26,959 nt of DNA from Chloroflexota bacterium (GCA_023459215.1 JAEWVF010000073.1:1-26959); one strand, 5' to 3'; shown: positions 1-7,779, numbered from the stretch's first letter. Numbers and translations: made by a program. Notes: generated by a model from the sequence alone, not told the origin.

Positions 1-203
1 GCATTACGAAAGTTGCCAAACTGCATCAAGATACGTTCCGGCTGGGGCGGGTTCATGCCCTGGCCCATGCGCATGCCCTCGTGCAGCATCTGGCGGTCGT
101 AAGCTAGGCGGGATGTAAACGAAACCGAAAGCAAGGTCACCGCCACCCCAACCAGCAAAACGATGAGGTAAGAGAGCAGTAATTTCGAGCGGATGGATTT
201 CAT
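1..203 (-). CDS. Sensor histidine kinase, N-terminal part (cut by window edge)
   Basis: Only the first 67 codons are visible. They read MKSIRSKLLLSYLIVLLVG, then more hydrophobic residues, which is a short basic N-terminus followed by one membrane helix (about residues 8-29), then a polar stretch rich in Met, Gln and Arg that would be extracytoplasmic. This is the usual start of a membrane sensor kinase. The call rests mainly on context: the gene begins 15 bases after the stop codon of an OmpR-family regulator on the same strand, with a GAAAGG ribosome binding site in the gap, so the two form a two-component pair. The catalytic domains lie outside the window, and the stimulus cannot be inferred. 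Confidence 0.75.
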   Translation of the reverse strand, partial: MKSIRSKLLLSYLIVLLVGVAVTLLSVSFTSRLAYDRQMLHEGMRMGQGMNPPQPERILMQFGNFRN

Positions 204-218
204 GGCGACCTTTCGCCG

Positions 219-896
219 TTAAAGCGGCTGATCCTCGAAGCGATAACCGACCCCGCGCACGGTGGCGATCAGGCCCTCTCGCCCCAGCTTTTGGCGCACA
301 TGCCCAAGGTGGACATCGACGACGCGCATTTCGCCGTAGTAACTGCCGCCCCAGACTTTTTCGAGCAATTGCTCGCGGGTCAACACCCGACCGCGGTTCT
401 CGGCAATGGCGCGCAACAGGTCAAATTCGATAGCGGTCAACTCCACAGGCTGATCATCCACGGTAACAGTACGCGCGCCAGTGTCAATGCGGACATGGGC
501 AAAAGCGAGGATTTCGCCCGCCTGGCTGGATGCGCCCTTGATGCGCCGCAAGGCGGCTTTGATGCGCGCCACCAGTTCGCGCGGGCTGAACGGTTTGGTG
601 ACATAATCGTCCGCGCCGACGGTCAGGCCGACAACCTTGTCGGTTTCCTCGGTGCGAGCAGTCAACAGGATGACGTACACATCCGATTCGCGGCGCAGGC
701 GGGCCAGCAGTTCGATCCCATCCAGGCCGGGCAGCATGACATCCAGCAGGACGAGGTCGGGCTTAAAGGCACGGGCCGCTTTCAGCCCGGATTCGCCGTC
801 GCTGGCGGTCAGGACTTCATAACCTTCGGGCTTCAAGTAGGCCGTGATGAGTTTGATGATGCCGGGTTCGTCGTCGATGACGAGGATTTTGCTCAT
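219..896 (-). CDS. OmpR/PhoB-family response regulator
   Basis: A 225-residue two-domain transcription regulator. The receiver domain (about 1-120) has the acidic pair D8/D9, the phosphoacceptor D52 in LLDVMLPG, T79 and K101 in TKPFSPREL. The C-terminal half (about 128-222) is a winged helix of the OmpR type, with the typical ending VRQKLGREGLIATVRGVGYRF. Length and motif spacing are normal and no key residue is missing. It precedes a sensor kinase gene on the same strand, so it should be phosphorylated by that kinase. Its own upstream region carries three 11-bp-phased repeats, which suggests autoregulation. It is a different protein from the PhoB encoded at 3519-4232. Its regulon is not visible here. 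Confidence 0.93.
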   Translation of the reverse strand: MSKILVIDDEPGIIKLITAYLKPEGYEVLTASDGESGLKAARAFKPDLVLLDVMLPGLDGIELLARLRRESDVYVILLTARTEETDKVVGLTVGADDYVTKPFSPRELVARIKAALRRIKGASSQAGEILAFAHVRIDTGARTVTVDDQPVELTAIEFDLLRAIAENRGRVLTREQLLEKVWGGSYYGEMRVVDVHLGHVRQKLGREGLIATVRGVGYRFEDQPL

Positions 897-928
897 GGGG
901 TGGTTATATCAGGGCTGTTTATCGGGAA

Positions 929-957
929 GGTGAAGGGTTTGTGAAGATTTGGTAAAG
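929..957 (-). promoter_or_regulatory. Three tandem 11-bp-phased operator-like repeats upstream of the response regulator
   Basis: Read on the minus strand, the heptamers CTTTACC (957-951), CTTCACA (946-940) and CTTCACC (935-929) begin exactly 11 bases apart. Direct repeats at one helical turn are the known binding arrangement of OmpR/PhoB-family dimers. The pattern also resembles the cyanobacterial Pho box, in which PyTTAAPyPy-type units recur with 3-base gaps. A possible -10 (TATAAC, 908-903) lies about 20 bases downstream, before the ATG at 896. The most direct reading is autoregulation of the two-component pair. Confidence 0.55.
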
Positions 958-1005
958 GTTGGGAATGGGACACTGGCAATATGTTTTTTCACGCAAAGAC
1001 AATTT

Positions 1006-2046
1006 TTAATCGTTGATACGATTGTTATTCCCAATGACAATATTACGATTGACATCCCCGGAGATGTTGATGTCACCCTCAATCATGATCCCGCCTGCGC
1101 CAACGGCTTTTGCGCCATCGCCCTGGGCGATAGCGCCGTCACCGGTCAGCGCGGCGCTGTAGCGTTTGTAGGCGCGCTGGCTTTTTTCGGGGCTGACTTC
1201 GCGGACGGCGGTCCCAGCCGGCAGGGATTCTTCCGCGTCAAAAGCGCCGGTCTGGCTGGCGCCGCGATACAGGGCAACCGGGAAGGGGCCGACGCCTTTC
1301 AGCACGGTCAGTTCGGGTTCCTGCTCCTGGCCGATTTCCCCGGCAGCTTCTTTCGCTTCGAAATAAACATGTTCATACAGGCCAAAGGCGCTGATATAGC
1401 CGCGATTGTTCGGCGCGCCGCCTTTAAGTCCATCGACAACAGCCTTGCTAAAAATGCTCAAGCTGCCGCTGCCAATCCACGATTTCTGCTCGGGGCGGCA
1501 GGCGGTGATAGTGATGCGGCCCTCGCCGGTCGAGAGCAGGGCCTCGGCCAGCTTTTGGGGCGGAGACTGGCTGTCCAGTTCATCGTCGCCGATGTCAAAG
1601 CTGGGGGACAGGTTGCCAGAGTGGCAGGCGTTGATGACCAGCAGCATGCGTTTGGTTTTGATCTGGCGCAGGCAGGCGAGCAACTCACTTTCACTGATCC
1701 CGGTTTCGGGTTGAACGCGGCCAGCTTGCAGGCGGCTGTCGTGCGTCGTCAGGTAGTAGTTGCCGTCCGTGCCGTAAACGCCGTGGCCGACAAAGAACAG
1801 GAACAGGGTGCTTTCGGCGTCCAGGTGAGCGGAGAGAACATCCAGTGTGGAGAGGATCGCGGCGCGGGTGGCGGCCTGGTCGGTCAGCAGGGTCACGTTT
1901 CCTTCGGGGTAGCCACAGATGGATGGGTTTTTGAGCGTTTCGGCGATTGCTGCCGCGTCGCTGGCAGCAATCGGAACGTTGTACTTGCTCATGTACTGGT
2001 ATCGGCCAACACCGACGATGAGGGCATGTCCACTGGAAAAGGTCAT
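1006..2046 (-). CDS. Caspase-fold (C14-like) peptidase with Gly/Asn-rich C-terminal tail
   Basis: A 346-residue protein of the caspase/metacaspase superfamily. Residues 5-235 form the p20-like region: HALIVGVGRY at the first strand, catalytic His88 in FVGHGV, an acidic pocket candidate D103, and catalytic Cys141 in VINACHSGN. Both dyad residues are present, so it should be active, with Arg/Lys cleavage preference only by analogy with metacaspases. There is no signal peptide or membrane helix, so it is cytoplasmic. The C-terminal 50 residues change character to short Gly/Ala/Ile/Asn repeats (GDGAIAQGDGAKAVGAGG, then NIVIGNNNRIND), a tail type seen in bacterial NACHT, TIR and caspase effectors. 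Such proteins are often conflict or cell-death effectors. No sensor or partner gene is adjacent. The ribosome binding site AGGAG lies 9 bases before the ATG. Confidence 0.85.
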   Translation of the reverse strand: MTFSSGHALIVGVGRYQYMSKYNVPIAASDAAAIAETLKNPSICGYPEGNVTLLTDQAATRAAILSTLDVLSAHLDAESTLFLFFVGHGVYGTDGNYYLTTHDSRLQAGRVQPETGISESELLACLRQIKTKRMLLVINACHSGNLSPSFDIGDDELDSQSPPQKLAEALLSTGEGRITITACRPEQKSWIGSGSLSIFSKAVVDGLKGGAPNNRGYISAFGLYEHVYFEAKEAAGEIGQEQEPELTVLKGVGPFPVALYRGASQTGAFDAEESLPAGTAVREVSPEKSQRAYKRYSAALTGDGAIAQGDGAKAVGAGGIMIEGDINISGDVNRNIVIGNNNRIND

Positions 2047-2072
2047 GGGATGTCTCCTGTTTGGGGGTGAAA

Positions 2073-2120
2073 TGTCCTGAGCGGAGATGCGCGCTTTATG
2101 CGCGGCGCAGTCGAAGGACA
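2073..2120 (-). repeat. Split palindromic repeat, copy A
   Basis: On the minus strand this reads TGTCCTTCGACTGCG, a GC-rich hairpin insert (CGCGC, ATAAA, GCGCG), then CCGCTCAGGACA. The ends TGTCCT and AGGACA are inverted repeats. It lies just upstream of the caspase-like gene and would be in its mRNA leader if transcription starts further up. It pairs head to head with copy B at 2166-2215. Confidence 0.6.
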
Positions 2121-2165
2121 GAGATGGTTATCGGTATGAACAATTAATTGCCGTGATTGATTCGT

Positions 2166-2215
2166 TCTTCGACTACAGTCTCGCAAAGAACGCTTGACCT
2201 CCGCTCAGGACTTGT
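2166..2215 (+). repeat. Split palindromic repeat, copy B
   Basis: This plus-strand copy has the 5' half TTCTTCGACTAC and the 3' half CTCCGCTCAGGACTTGT, separated by about 20 unrelated bases. It ends immediately beyond the phoR stop codon and mirrors copy A across about 45 bases, so the pair A/B could fold into one large hairpin between phoR and the caspase-like gene. Confidence 0.6.
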
Positions 2216-2216
2216 A

Positions 2217-3470
2217 TTAGACACACGGAATCGTAAACGAAAAGGTGCTGCCGCGATTCTCTTCGCTCTCGGCCCAGATTTTGCCGCCGTGCGCTTCAAC
2301 CATGTGCCGGGCAATCGACAGGCCCAGGCCCGTCCCGCCGCTGGAGCGCGCCCGGTCGGCTTTATAGAAGCGTTCAAAGATGCGCGGCAGGATTTCCGCT
2401 GGAATGCCTGCGCCGGTATCGCGGACAGAAAAACGCACAAACTTCCCATCCTGTTCGACGCTCAGGGTGATCTGCCCGCCGGGGGAAGTAAATTTGACCG
2501 CATTGTGAATCAGGTTCACCAAAACCTGCTCAAGACGTGGAAAATCGGCCATAGCGCGCGGCAGATTCGCAGCGGTTTCGATGACAAGCCCCAGCCCGGC
2601 CCGTTCGGCTTGCAGGCGCATCCGCTCGGAAGCGGAATCCAGCAGCCGGGAGGGGGCAAGCGGTTTCAAATCCAGCGGAACCTGGCCCGATTCGATGCGG
2701 GTCAACTCGAGCAGTTCATTCGTCATCTGGGTCAGGGCGTCCACTTCGGTTTCCATCCGCGCCAGGAAGCGCCGGGCGGCAGGCGGGTCTTCGAGCGCAC
2801 CTTCGCTGAGGGTTTCGGTCAGGGCCTTGAGCGAGGCCAGCGGGGTGCGCAGTTCATGCGACAGGTTGGAGATAAAGTCACGGCGCACCGTCTCCAGGCG
2901 GCGGACGCGGGTCAAATCCTGCAAGAAAAGCAGGCTGCCGCCGGGAATCAGCCGGTCGGGGATGGCGTTAATTTGCAGGAATTGGCGGCGGGCCGGGATT
3001 TCGACCGCCTCGCTGTGGGCTTCCCCGTTTTCATGGCAGCGCTGCCAGGTTTCAACAAGCTGGTGGTGACGCAAGACCTCAGTCACCGAGCGGCCAATCG
3101 GGTCTTTGACGTTGAACAGCCGCCGCGCCGCCGGGTTGATCAGCGCCACGCGGCCCTCAGGGTCGACAATCAAAATGCCGTCGGTCATCTGGTCGAGGAC
3201 ATCCGCCAGGCGGGCGCGCTGGTCTTCGAGCGCGGATAGCTGGGCCTGTTGGGCCAACGCCAAATTGCGCACCGCATTGGACAAATCTTCCAGGCGGCGT
3301 TCGTTCTCGGGCAAGTTGAGTACCGGCCAGTCGCCGTCAGCGGTCTGGCGCACAACCTGCGACAAATGGGCCAGACGGCGCTGCAAGTCACGGTAACGCC
3401 ACAGGACAACGCCAAGGCCGATCAGGAGCAAGATAAAAAGGATATTGATCAGGGTTTCAAGCATAGGCAT
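2217..3470 (-). CDS. phoR: Phosphate-sensing histidine kinase PhoR
   Basis: A membrane-bound sensor kinase that should phosphorylate the PhoB encoded just upstream when phosphate is scarce. With the start at 3470 it has 417 residues: one N-terminal membrane helix (about 5-24), a short linker, a PAS domain (about 85-185), HisKA with the phosphorylated His205 in SHELRTP, and a HATPase_c domain with N-box N323, DTGAGIP at 351-357 and GGTGLGL at 378-384. As in many PhoR proteins there is almost no extracytoplasmic region, so sensing probably runs through Pst/PhoU. The start is uncertain: an upstream in-frame ATG at 3491 lies in the loop of a terminator-like hairpin, while ATGs at 3470 and 3464 lie just after its U-tract. 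None has a clear Shine-Dalgarno sequence. It is the last gene of the pst operon. Confidence 0.92.
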   Translation of the reverse strand: MPMLETLINILFILLLIGLGVVLWRYRDLQRRLAHLSQVVRQTADGDWPVLNLPENERRLEDLSNAVRNLALAQQAQLSALEDQRARLADVLDQMTDGILIVDPEGRVALINPAARRLFNVKDPIGRSVTEVLRHHQLVETWQRCHENGEAHSEAVEIPARRQFLQINAIPDRLIPGGSLLFLQDLTRVRRLETVRRDFISNLSHELRTPLASLKALTETLSEGALEDPPAARRFLARMETEVDALTQMTNELLELTRIESGQVPLDLKPLAPSRLLDSASERMRLQAERAGLGLVIETAANLPRAMADFPRLEQVLVNLIHNAVKFTSPGGQITLSVEQDGKFVRFSVRDTGAGIPAEILPRIFERFYKADRARSSGGTGLGLSIARHMVEAHGGKIWAESEENRGSTFSFTIPCV

Positions 3471-3472
3471 AT

Positions 3473-3503
3473 AAAAAATCGTGCCTGACATCTCTGTCAG
3501 GCA
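3473..3503 (-). terminator. Hairpin plus U-tract between phoB and phoR (attenuator-like)
   Basis: In the direction of transcription the arms TGCCTGACA and TGTCAGGCA form a perfect 9-bp stem around a GAGA loop, followed after CG by six T residues. This has the form of a Rho-independent terminator, placed in the 27-base gap between phoB and the upstream phoR ATG. It would reduce kinase expression relative to the regulator. Confidence 0.7.
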
Positions 3504-3518
3504 GGCAAAAGGCGCAAA

Positions 3519-4232
3519 TTAGCCTTCGAAACGGTAGCCGCCGCCACGGACGGTGACGATGCGCACCGGGCTGGCCGGTTCAGCCTCGATCTTCTGACGC
3601 AGCCAGCGGACGTGAACATCGACCGTGCGGCTGTCGCCGATGTAATCCCAACCCCAGACCCGCTCGAGAATGAACTCGCGCGAGAGCATCTGCTTGTGGT
3701 GCTGGGCCAGGAAGAGCAGCAAATCGTATTCCTTGGGTTTGAGCGCCAGCGGGGTATCGGCCAGGGTGACTTCGCGGCGGGTCTGGTTGATGGCCAGGTT
3801 GGCAAAGGTCAGGATGTCATGGCTGGCAGGCTCGGCTGTTTTGAGTTTTTCGAGTTCTTCGCGGATGACCGCCGAACGGCGCAGTTGGGCTTTGACACGC
3901 GCCATCAGCTCACGCATTGAGAAGGGCTTGGTCAGGTAATCGTCCGCGCCGACTTCCAGGCCGACCACGCGGTCGATCTCGTCGTCGCGAGCGGTCAACA
4001 TCAAGACCGGGACGTTCATCTCGCGCCGCAGGGTTTTGCAGACCTCGAAACCATCCATGCCGGGCAGCATGATGTCGAGCAGGATCAAATCCGGCTTCAA
4101 CTGGCGCGCCAGGTCAAGGGCGGCGCGGCCATCGCCACTGGTTTCAACCAGGTAGCCCTGCTTCTCCAGGTTGTAGGCCAGGGTTTCCTGCAAGGCTGGT
4201 TCATCTTCCACCACCAATATTTTTTCAGGCAT
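3519..4232 (-). CDS. phoB: Phosphate regulon response regulator PhoB
   Basis: A 237-residue OmpR-family regulator. The receiver domain (1-122) has E9/D10, phosphoacceptor D53 in LLDIMLPG, T80 and K102 in TKPFSMREL. A winged-helix DNA-binding domain (about 142-236) contains RTVDVHVRWLRQKIE and ends VTVRGGGYRFEG. It starts 5 bases after the pstB stop codon and is therefore part of the pstSCAB operon, followed by its kinase phoR. The gene context, rather than the sequence alone, identifies it as PhoB among OmpR-family proteins. It would activate phosphate-starvation genes, probably including this operon. I found no convincing 11-bp-phased box upstream of pstS. Confidence 0.92.
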   Translation of the reverse strand: MPEKILVVEDEPALQETLAYNLEKQGYLVETSGDGRAALDLARQLKPDLILLDIMLPGMDGFEVCKTLRREMNVPVLMLTARDDEIDRVVGLEVGADDYLTKPFSMRELMARVKAQLRRSAVIREELEKLKTAEPASHDILTFANLAINQTRREVTLADTPLALKPKEYDLLLFLAQHHKQMLSREFILERVWGWDYIGDSRTVDVHVRWLRQKIEAEPASPVRIVTVRGGGYRFEG

Positions 4233-4237
4233 AACAC

Positions 4238-4990
4238 TTATCCAAACCGGCCGGTAATATAATGCTCGGTTTTCTTTTCCTTTGGGGTGGTAAACAGTTC
4301 TTTTCCATCGCCGTACTCAATCAGTTCGCCCTGCAAGAAGAAAGCGGCATAATCTGCTGTGCGGGCCGCTTGCTGGACCGAGTGCGGGACAAGAATGATT
4401 GTATATTCTTTTTTCAATTCCTGCAAAGAAGCCTCGACCTTGCCGGTGGAAATCGGATCGAGGCCGCTGGTTGGCTCATCGAGCAGGATGACTTCCGGCT
4501 GCAGGGCGAGCGAGCGCGCCAGGCACAGGCGCTGCTGCTGGCCGCCTGAAAGGGCAATCGCCGGATCGTTCAGGCGGTCGTGAACTTCCTCCCAGAGCGC
4601 GGCCTGTTGCAAGCTGCGCTTAACGGCTTCATCCAATTTCGAGGCGCGCCGCTCCCCGGCCAGTTCCAATCCATAGGTCAGGTTCTGGCGAATCGACATC
4701 GGCAAAACGACCGGACGGGCAAAAACCATCCCGACTTTGCGGCGCAGGGCAATCACATCCGCTTTGGGATCGAAAATGTTCTGGCCGTCGAGCAGGATGC
4801 GCCCGGACATCAATTGAACATCCGCCAGATCATTCAGGCGGTTCAGGCAGCGCAACAGCGACGATTTTCCGCCGCCCGCCGGCCCAAACAGCACCGTCAC
4901 GGCGTTGGGAACAATCTCAAGGTTGATATTACGCAGGGACTCGGTGCCATCCTGGTATTGCAGGGAAAAATTCTCGATAACGATTTTCAT
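4238..4990 (-). CDS. pstB: Phosphate ABC transporter ATP-binding protein PstB (copy 1, atypical Q-loop)
   Basis: The 250-residue ATPase of the PstSCAB importer. Walker A is GPAGGGKS (36-43), the signature is a canonical LSGGQQQR (147-154), Walker B ends LLDEP (169-173) and the H-loop is H203. The Q-loop is unusual: the family normally reads VFQKP, here it reads VFARP, so alanine 91 replaces the glutamine that couples the ATP site to the membrane subunits. The surrounding segment (VVLPMSI instead of the usual NPFPMSI) is also altered. The C-terminus HYITGRFG is typical of PstB. It follows pstA by 4 bases. A second PstB is encoded at 9415-10176 with a different alteration. Confidence 0.92.
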   Translation of the reverse strand: MKIVIENFSLQYQDGTESLRNINLEIVPNAVTVLFGPAGGGKSSLLRCLNRLNDLADVQLMSGRILLDGQNIFDPKADVIALRRKVGMVFARPVVLPMSIRQNLTYGLELAGERRASKLDEAVKRSLQQAALWEEVHDRLNDPAIALSGGQQQRLCLARSLALQPEVILLDEPTSGLDPISTGKVEASLQELKKEYTIILVPHSVQQAARTADYAAFFLQGELIEYGDGKELFTTPKEKKTEHYITGRFG

Positions 4991-4994
4991 GGCT

Positions 4995-5840
4995 CTACCA
5001 CTGACGACGCGCGCGGGCGCGGGAACGGATGAAGTTGGCCAGCAGGTTCATCGTGACGACAAAAGTAATCAGCACCAGCGCCGTGCCATATTGAATCTCG
5101 AATGGCATCTCGGGAATTTGGGTCGAAATCACGAACAGGTGATAGGGCAAGGCCATGGTCGCATCGAAAGGTGAACCGGGCAACTGCGGCAGGAAGAACG
5201 CCGCCCCGGTAAACAAAATCGGAGCCGTTTCCCCGGCAGCGCGGTTCAGCCCCAGGATAATCCCGGTGATAATGCCGGGCAGGGCCCCCGGCAAAACGAT
5301 CCGGCGGATGGTCTGCCAACGGGTGGCGCCCACCGAAATCGAAACCGTGCGAAAAGCCTGCGGCACGGCCCGCAACGCTTCTTCGGAGGTACTGATGATG
5401 ACCGGCAGGGTCATGATGGAAAGAGTCAGCGAAGCGGAAAGAATGCTTGTGCCGAATTGCAGGAAAAAGACAAACAACCCCAGGCCGAACAGCCCATAAA
5501 CCACCGAGGGAATGCCGGAAAGGTTAATAATCGCCAGGCGGATCAAACGGGTCAGCGTATTATCCGCAGCATATTCCGAAAGGTAAATTGCCGCCGCCAC
5601 ACCCAACGGCACAGAAAAGATGGCCGTGCCGACCGTCAGGTAAAACGTGCCGACAATCGCCGGCCAGATACCGCCCAGGCGCATTCCGTTATAAGGATAG
5701 GCGGTAATAAATTCGAACGAAATCGCCGGCCAACCCTGACTGATGATAAAGCCAAGCACAAAAATAATCGGCAAAACCGTCAGGAAAGCCATCAAAGTCA
5801 ACAGGCCAAAGCCCAAGCGCTGCACAAGGTTGCGATTCAT
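4995..5840 (-). CDS. pstA: Phosphate ABC transporter permease PstA
   Basis: A 281-residue inner-membrane permease with about six hydrophobic helices. The cytoplasmic coupling loop reads GATRWQTIRRIVLPGALPGI (about 182-201), the EAA-type motif that docks on the PstB ATPase, followed by GLNRAAGETAPILFTGAAF, which is characteristic of PstA. The start ATG overlaps the pstC stop codon by one base (TGATG), so the two permeases are translationally coupled and made in equal amounts. With PstC it forms the membrane channel for phosphate delivered by PstS. Confidence 0.95.
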   Translation of the reverse strand: MNRNLVQRLGFGLLTLMAFLTVLPIIFVLGFIISQGWPAISFEFITAYPYNGMRLGGIWPAIVGTFYLTVGTAIFSVPLGVAAAIYLSEYAADNTLTRLIRLAIINLSGIPSVVYGLFGLGLFVFFLQFGTSILSASLTLSIMTLPVIISTSEEALRAVPQAFRTVSISVGATRWQTIRRIVLPGALPGIITGIILGLNRAAGETAPILFTGAAFFLPQLPGSPFDATMALPYHLFVISTQIPEMPFEIQYGTALVLITFVVTMNLLANFIRSRARARRQW

Positions 5841-6736
5841 CAGGAAAGCACCCTTTCCGCGCGCTTCTTCTGCCGGAAAACCACGCTCGAGGCGGTGATA
5901 TTGACAGCCAGGGAAATAATGAACAGCACCATGCCGATGAAGAACAAGGTGTGATAGTGGATGCTGCCACTGGCGACTTCGCCCATTTCAGCGGCGATGG
6001 TAGCCGTCATGGTGCGCACCGGTGAAAACAGGGAGGACAAGCTGGATGCCAACACAGGGGCATTGCCAGTGACCATCATCACGGTCATGGTTTCGCCTAT
6101 CGCGCGTCCGACCCCCAGCATGATGGCCGTCAAAACGCCGGAGCGCGCCGCCGGTAACGTCACCCGCCAAATGGTCTGCCAGCGGGTTGCTCCCAGGGCC
6201 AGGGCGGCATCGCGGTAGGCGCGCGGGACCGAGTCGAGCGCATCTTCGGCCACCGAAACCACAGTCGGAATGGAAATCGCGCCCAGCAAGAGTGAGCCAG
6301 CCAGGGCGGTCAAACCGGTCGGCAGGTCGAGCAAAATCCGCAGATTGGGAGCCAGCACCAGGATGCCGAGGAAACCGAGCACAACCGAGGGCAGGCCGCC
6401 GAGCAATTCCACCAACGGTTTGAGAATCTCACGCGCCCAACGCGGCGCAATTTCGGCAATAAAAATCGCCGTTCCCAGGCCAAAGGGAATCGCCACCAAG
6501 GCCGCGCCAATCGTCACGATCAGCGAACCTGAAATCAACGGCAGGATGCCGTAATACGATTCGATTGGGTACCAGCGGCTGCTGAACAAGTTGCCCAACT
6601 CCACTTCCCCCAGGGTTGGCAAGCCCTCGCGCAAAAGAAAATAGAAAATTAATGTGACAAAAACAATGGCTGAATAGCCAGATGCCTTGATAAGGCGGGT
6701 GATGATAAATTCACTCAGGGACAGGTCTTTTTCCAT
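5840..6736 (-). CDS. pstC: Phosphate ABC transporter permease PstC
   Basis: A 298-residue permease with about six membrane helices and the coupling loop GATRWQTIWRVTLPAARSGV, followed by GVGRAIGETMTVMMVTGNA, the usual PstC signature. The first helix begins near residue 17 and is followed by an extracytoplasmic stretch around YPIESYYGILPLISGS. It begins 18 bases after the pstS stop codon and overlaps pstA by one base. No strong ribosome binding site precedes it, which fits translation following on from pstS. Confidence 0.95.
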   Translation of the reverse strand: MEKDLSLSEFIITRLIKASGYSAIVFVTLIFYFLLREGLPTLGEVELGNLFSSRWYPIESYYGILPLISGSLIVTIGAALVAIPFGLGTAIFIAEIAPRWAREILKPLVELLGGLPSVVLGFLGILVLAPNLRILLDLPTGLTALAGSLLLGAISIPTVVSVAEDALDSVPRAYRDAALALGATRWQTIWRVTLPAARSGVLTAIMLGVGRAIGETMTVMMVTGNAPVLASSLSSLFSPVRTMTATIAAEMGEVASGSIHYHTLFFIGMVLFIISLAVNITASSVVFRQKKRAERVLS

Positions 6737-6754
6737 TATGCGCCAATTCTTAAG

Positions 6755-7642
6755 TTATGGATAATGCGGCCCGCCAACCGGCACAAATCCCAGGTCTGAA
6801 ACAATTTGCTGGGCTTCTTCCGAGAAAATCCAGTCCAGGTATGCTTTGACAAAAGCCTCAGGCTGACCGGCGGAATAGATGTACAAATCACGCGCAATCG
6901 GGTAGGTTCCCGAGTTGACCGTTTCGATAGATGGAGGAACATACACATCACTGGCTTTTGCTGAAACCGCCAGCACTTTCAAATCATGCGGAACATAGCC
7001 CAGGCCATCGTAACCGATTGCGTTGGGATTCTGGCGAACTTCATGAATGATCCCCTCCGAGGAGGGCAGCAGCAAGGTGTCCTGCGAAAAGAGGGTTTTG
7101 TTATCGCTATCCCCCAGGCGCAGGACAACTTCCAGAAAATAAACATGTGTCCCTGAGTTGGTTTCGCGGGACAGGCGCACGATCGGCCGGTCTTCACCGC
7201 CAACCTCGCGCCAATTACTGATTTTTCCACTGTAAATATCTGCAAGCTGCTCCAGGCTCAAGGCATTGACCGGATTGTCCGGGTGAACCACGACGGCAAT
7301 CGCATCGCGGGCGACCACGAATTCGACCGGTTCCAGCCCACTGACGCGGGCCTTCTCAATTTCCTCGTTCTTGATCTGGCGCGAGGCATTCGCCAGGTCA
7401 ACGGTATCGTTCAGGAGAGCCGCGATCCCGGTACCAGATCCACCGCCTGTAACCGATATGCGCACACCGTCATGGGTATCCTGATAGCGTTCGGCCCAGG
7501 CCAATGCCAGGTTAACCATCGTATCAGAACCTTTATTTTCGATGTAAACAGAAGCTGACTCTGACTGGGTTGAAGTTGAACCCCCGCAGGCTGTTATCAA
7601 AAGACTGGTAAGGAAAAGCAGGAAAAAAAAGAGACGTTTCAT
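6755..7642 (-). CDS. pstS: Phosphate-binding lipoprotein PstS
   Basis: The 295-residue solute receptor of the Pst importer. It opens with a lipoprotein signal peptide (MKRLFFFLLFLTSLLITAC, lipid-modified Cys19) and a Ser/Thr-rich linker. Phosphate-binding segments of the PstS family are visible: GSDTM (39-43), TGGGSGTG (65-72) and RETNSGTH in the middle of the protein. It would be anchored to the outer face of the membrane and hand phosphate to PstCA. It is the first gene of the operon. No Shine-Dalgarno sequence precedes the ATG; instead a perfect TATAAT lies 8 bases upstream, so the transcript may be leaderless. Confidence 0.95.
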   Translation of the reverse strand: MKRLFFFLLFLTSLLITACGGSTSTQSESASVYIENKGSDTMVNLALAWAERYQDTHDGVRISVTGGGSGTGIAALLNDTVDLANASRQIKNEEIEKARVSGLEPVEFVVARDAIAVVVHPDNPVNALSLEQLADIYSGKISNWREVGGEDRPIVRLSRETNSGTHVYFLEVVLRLGDSDNKTLFSQDTLLLPSSEGIIHEVRQNPNAIGYDGLGYVPHDLKVLAVSAKASDVYVPPSIETVNSGTYPIARDLYIYSAGQPEAFVKAYLDWIFSEEAQQIVSDLGFVPVGGPHYP

Positions 7643-7650
7643 CGCGCCAA

Positions 7651-7656
7651 ATTATA
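7651..7656 (-). promoter_or_regulatory. Perfect -10 (TATAAT) of the pst operon, start-codon proximal
   Basis: On the minus strand TATAAT is followed by eight bases and then the pstS ATG. A transcript starting 6-8 bases after the -10 would begin at or next to the ATG. No good -35 is present at the expected distance, which fits an activator-dependent promoter. Confidence 0.55.
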
Positions 7657-7779
7657 TCCGCAAAATCATGGATGTGAGTTTCATCTGGCAAGGTTATGAT
7701 AATGATTGGGTGTTTTTGCATATCTGCAAGTGTACAATCTAACTGGCGTATCGAGAATGCGAAGAAAGCCGGAGGGTCT

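Noticed and set aside
949..2070. 373-codon open frame on the plus strand opposite the caspase-like gene
   Set aside because: It has no family features and runs antisense to a protein with an intact caspase dyad and a good ribosome binding site. Such frames are common where GC3 is high.
2157..3239. 360-codon plus-strand frame opposite phoR
   Set aside because: Composition is that of a shadow frame, and the minus strand encodes a complete histidine kinase.
7643..7779. Search for a Pho box between pstS and the Na/Pi cotransporter gene
   Set aside because: No convincing 11-bp-phased repeats could be found by eye. Weak AT/TT periodicity is not enough to claim an operator, and TTGCA/TGCAA (7717-7730) is too short.
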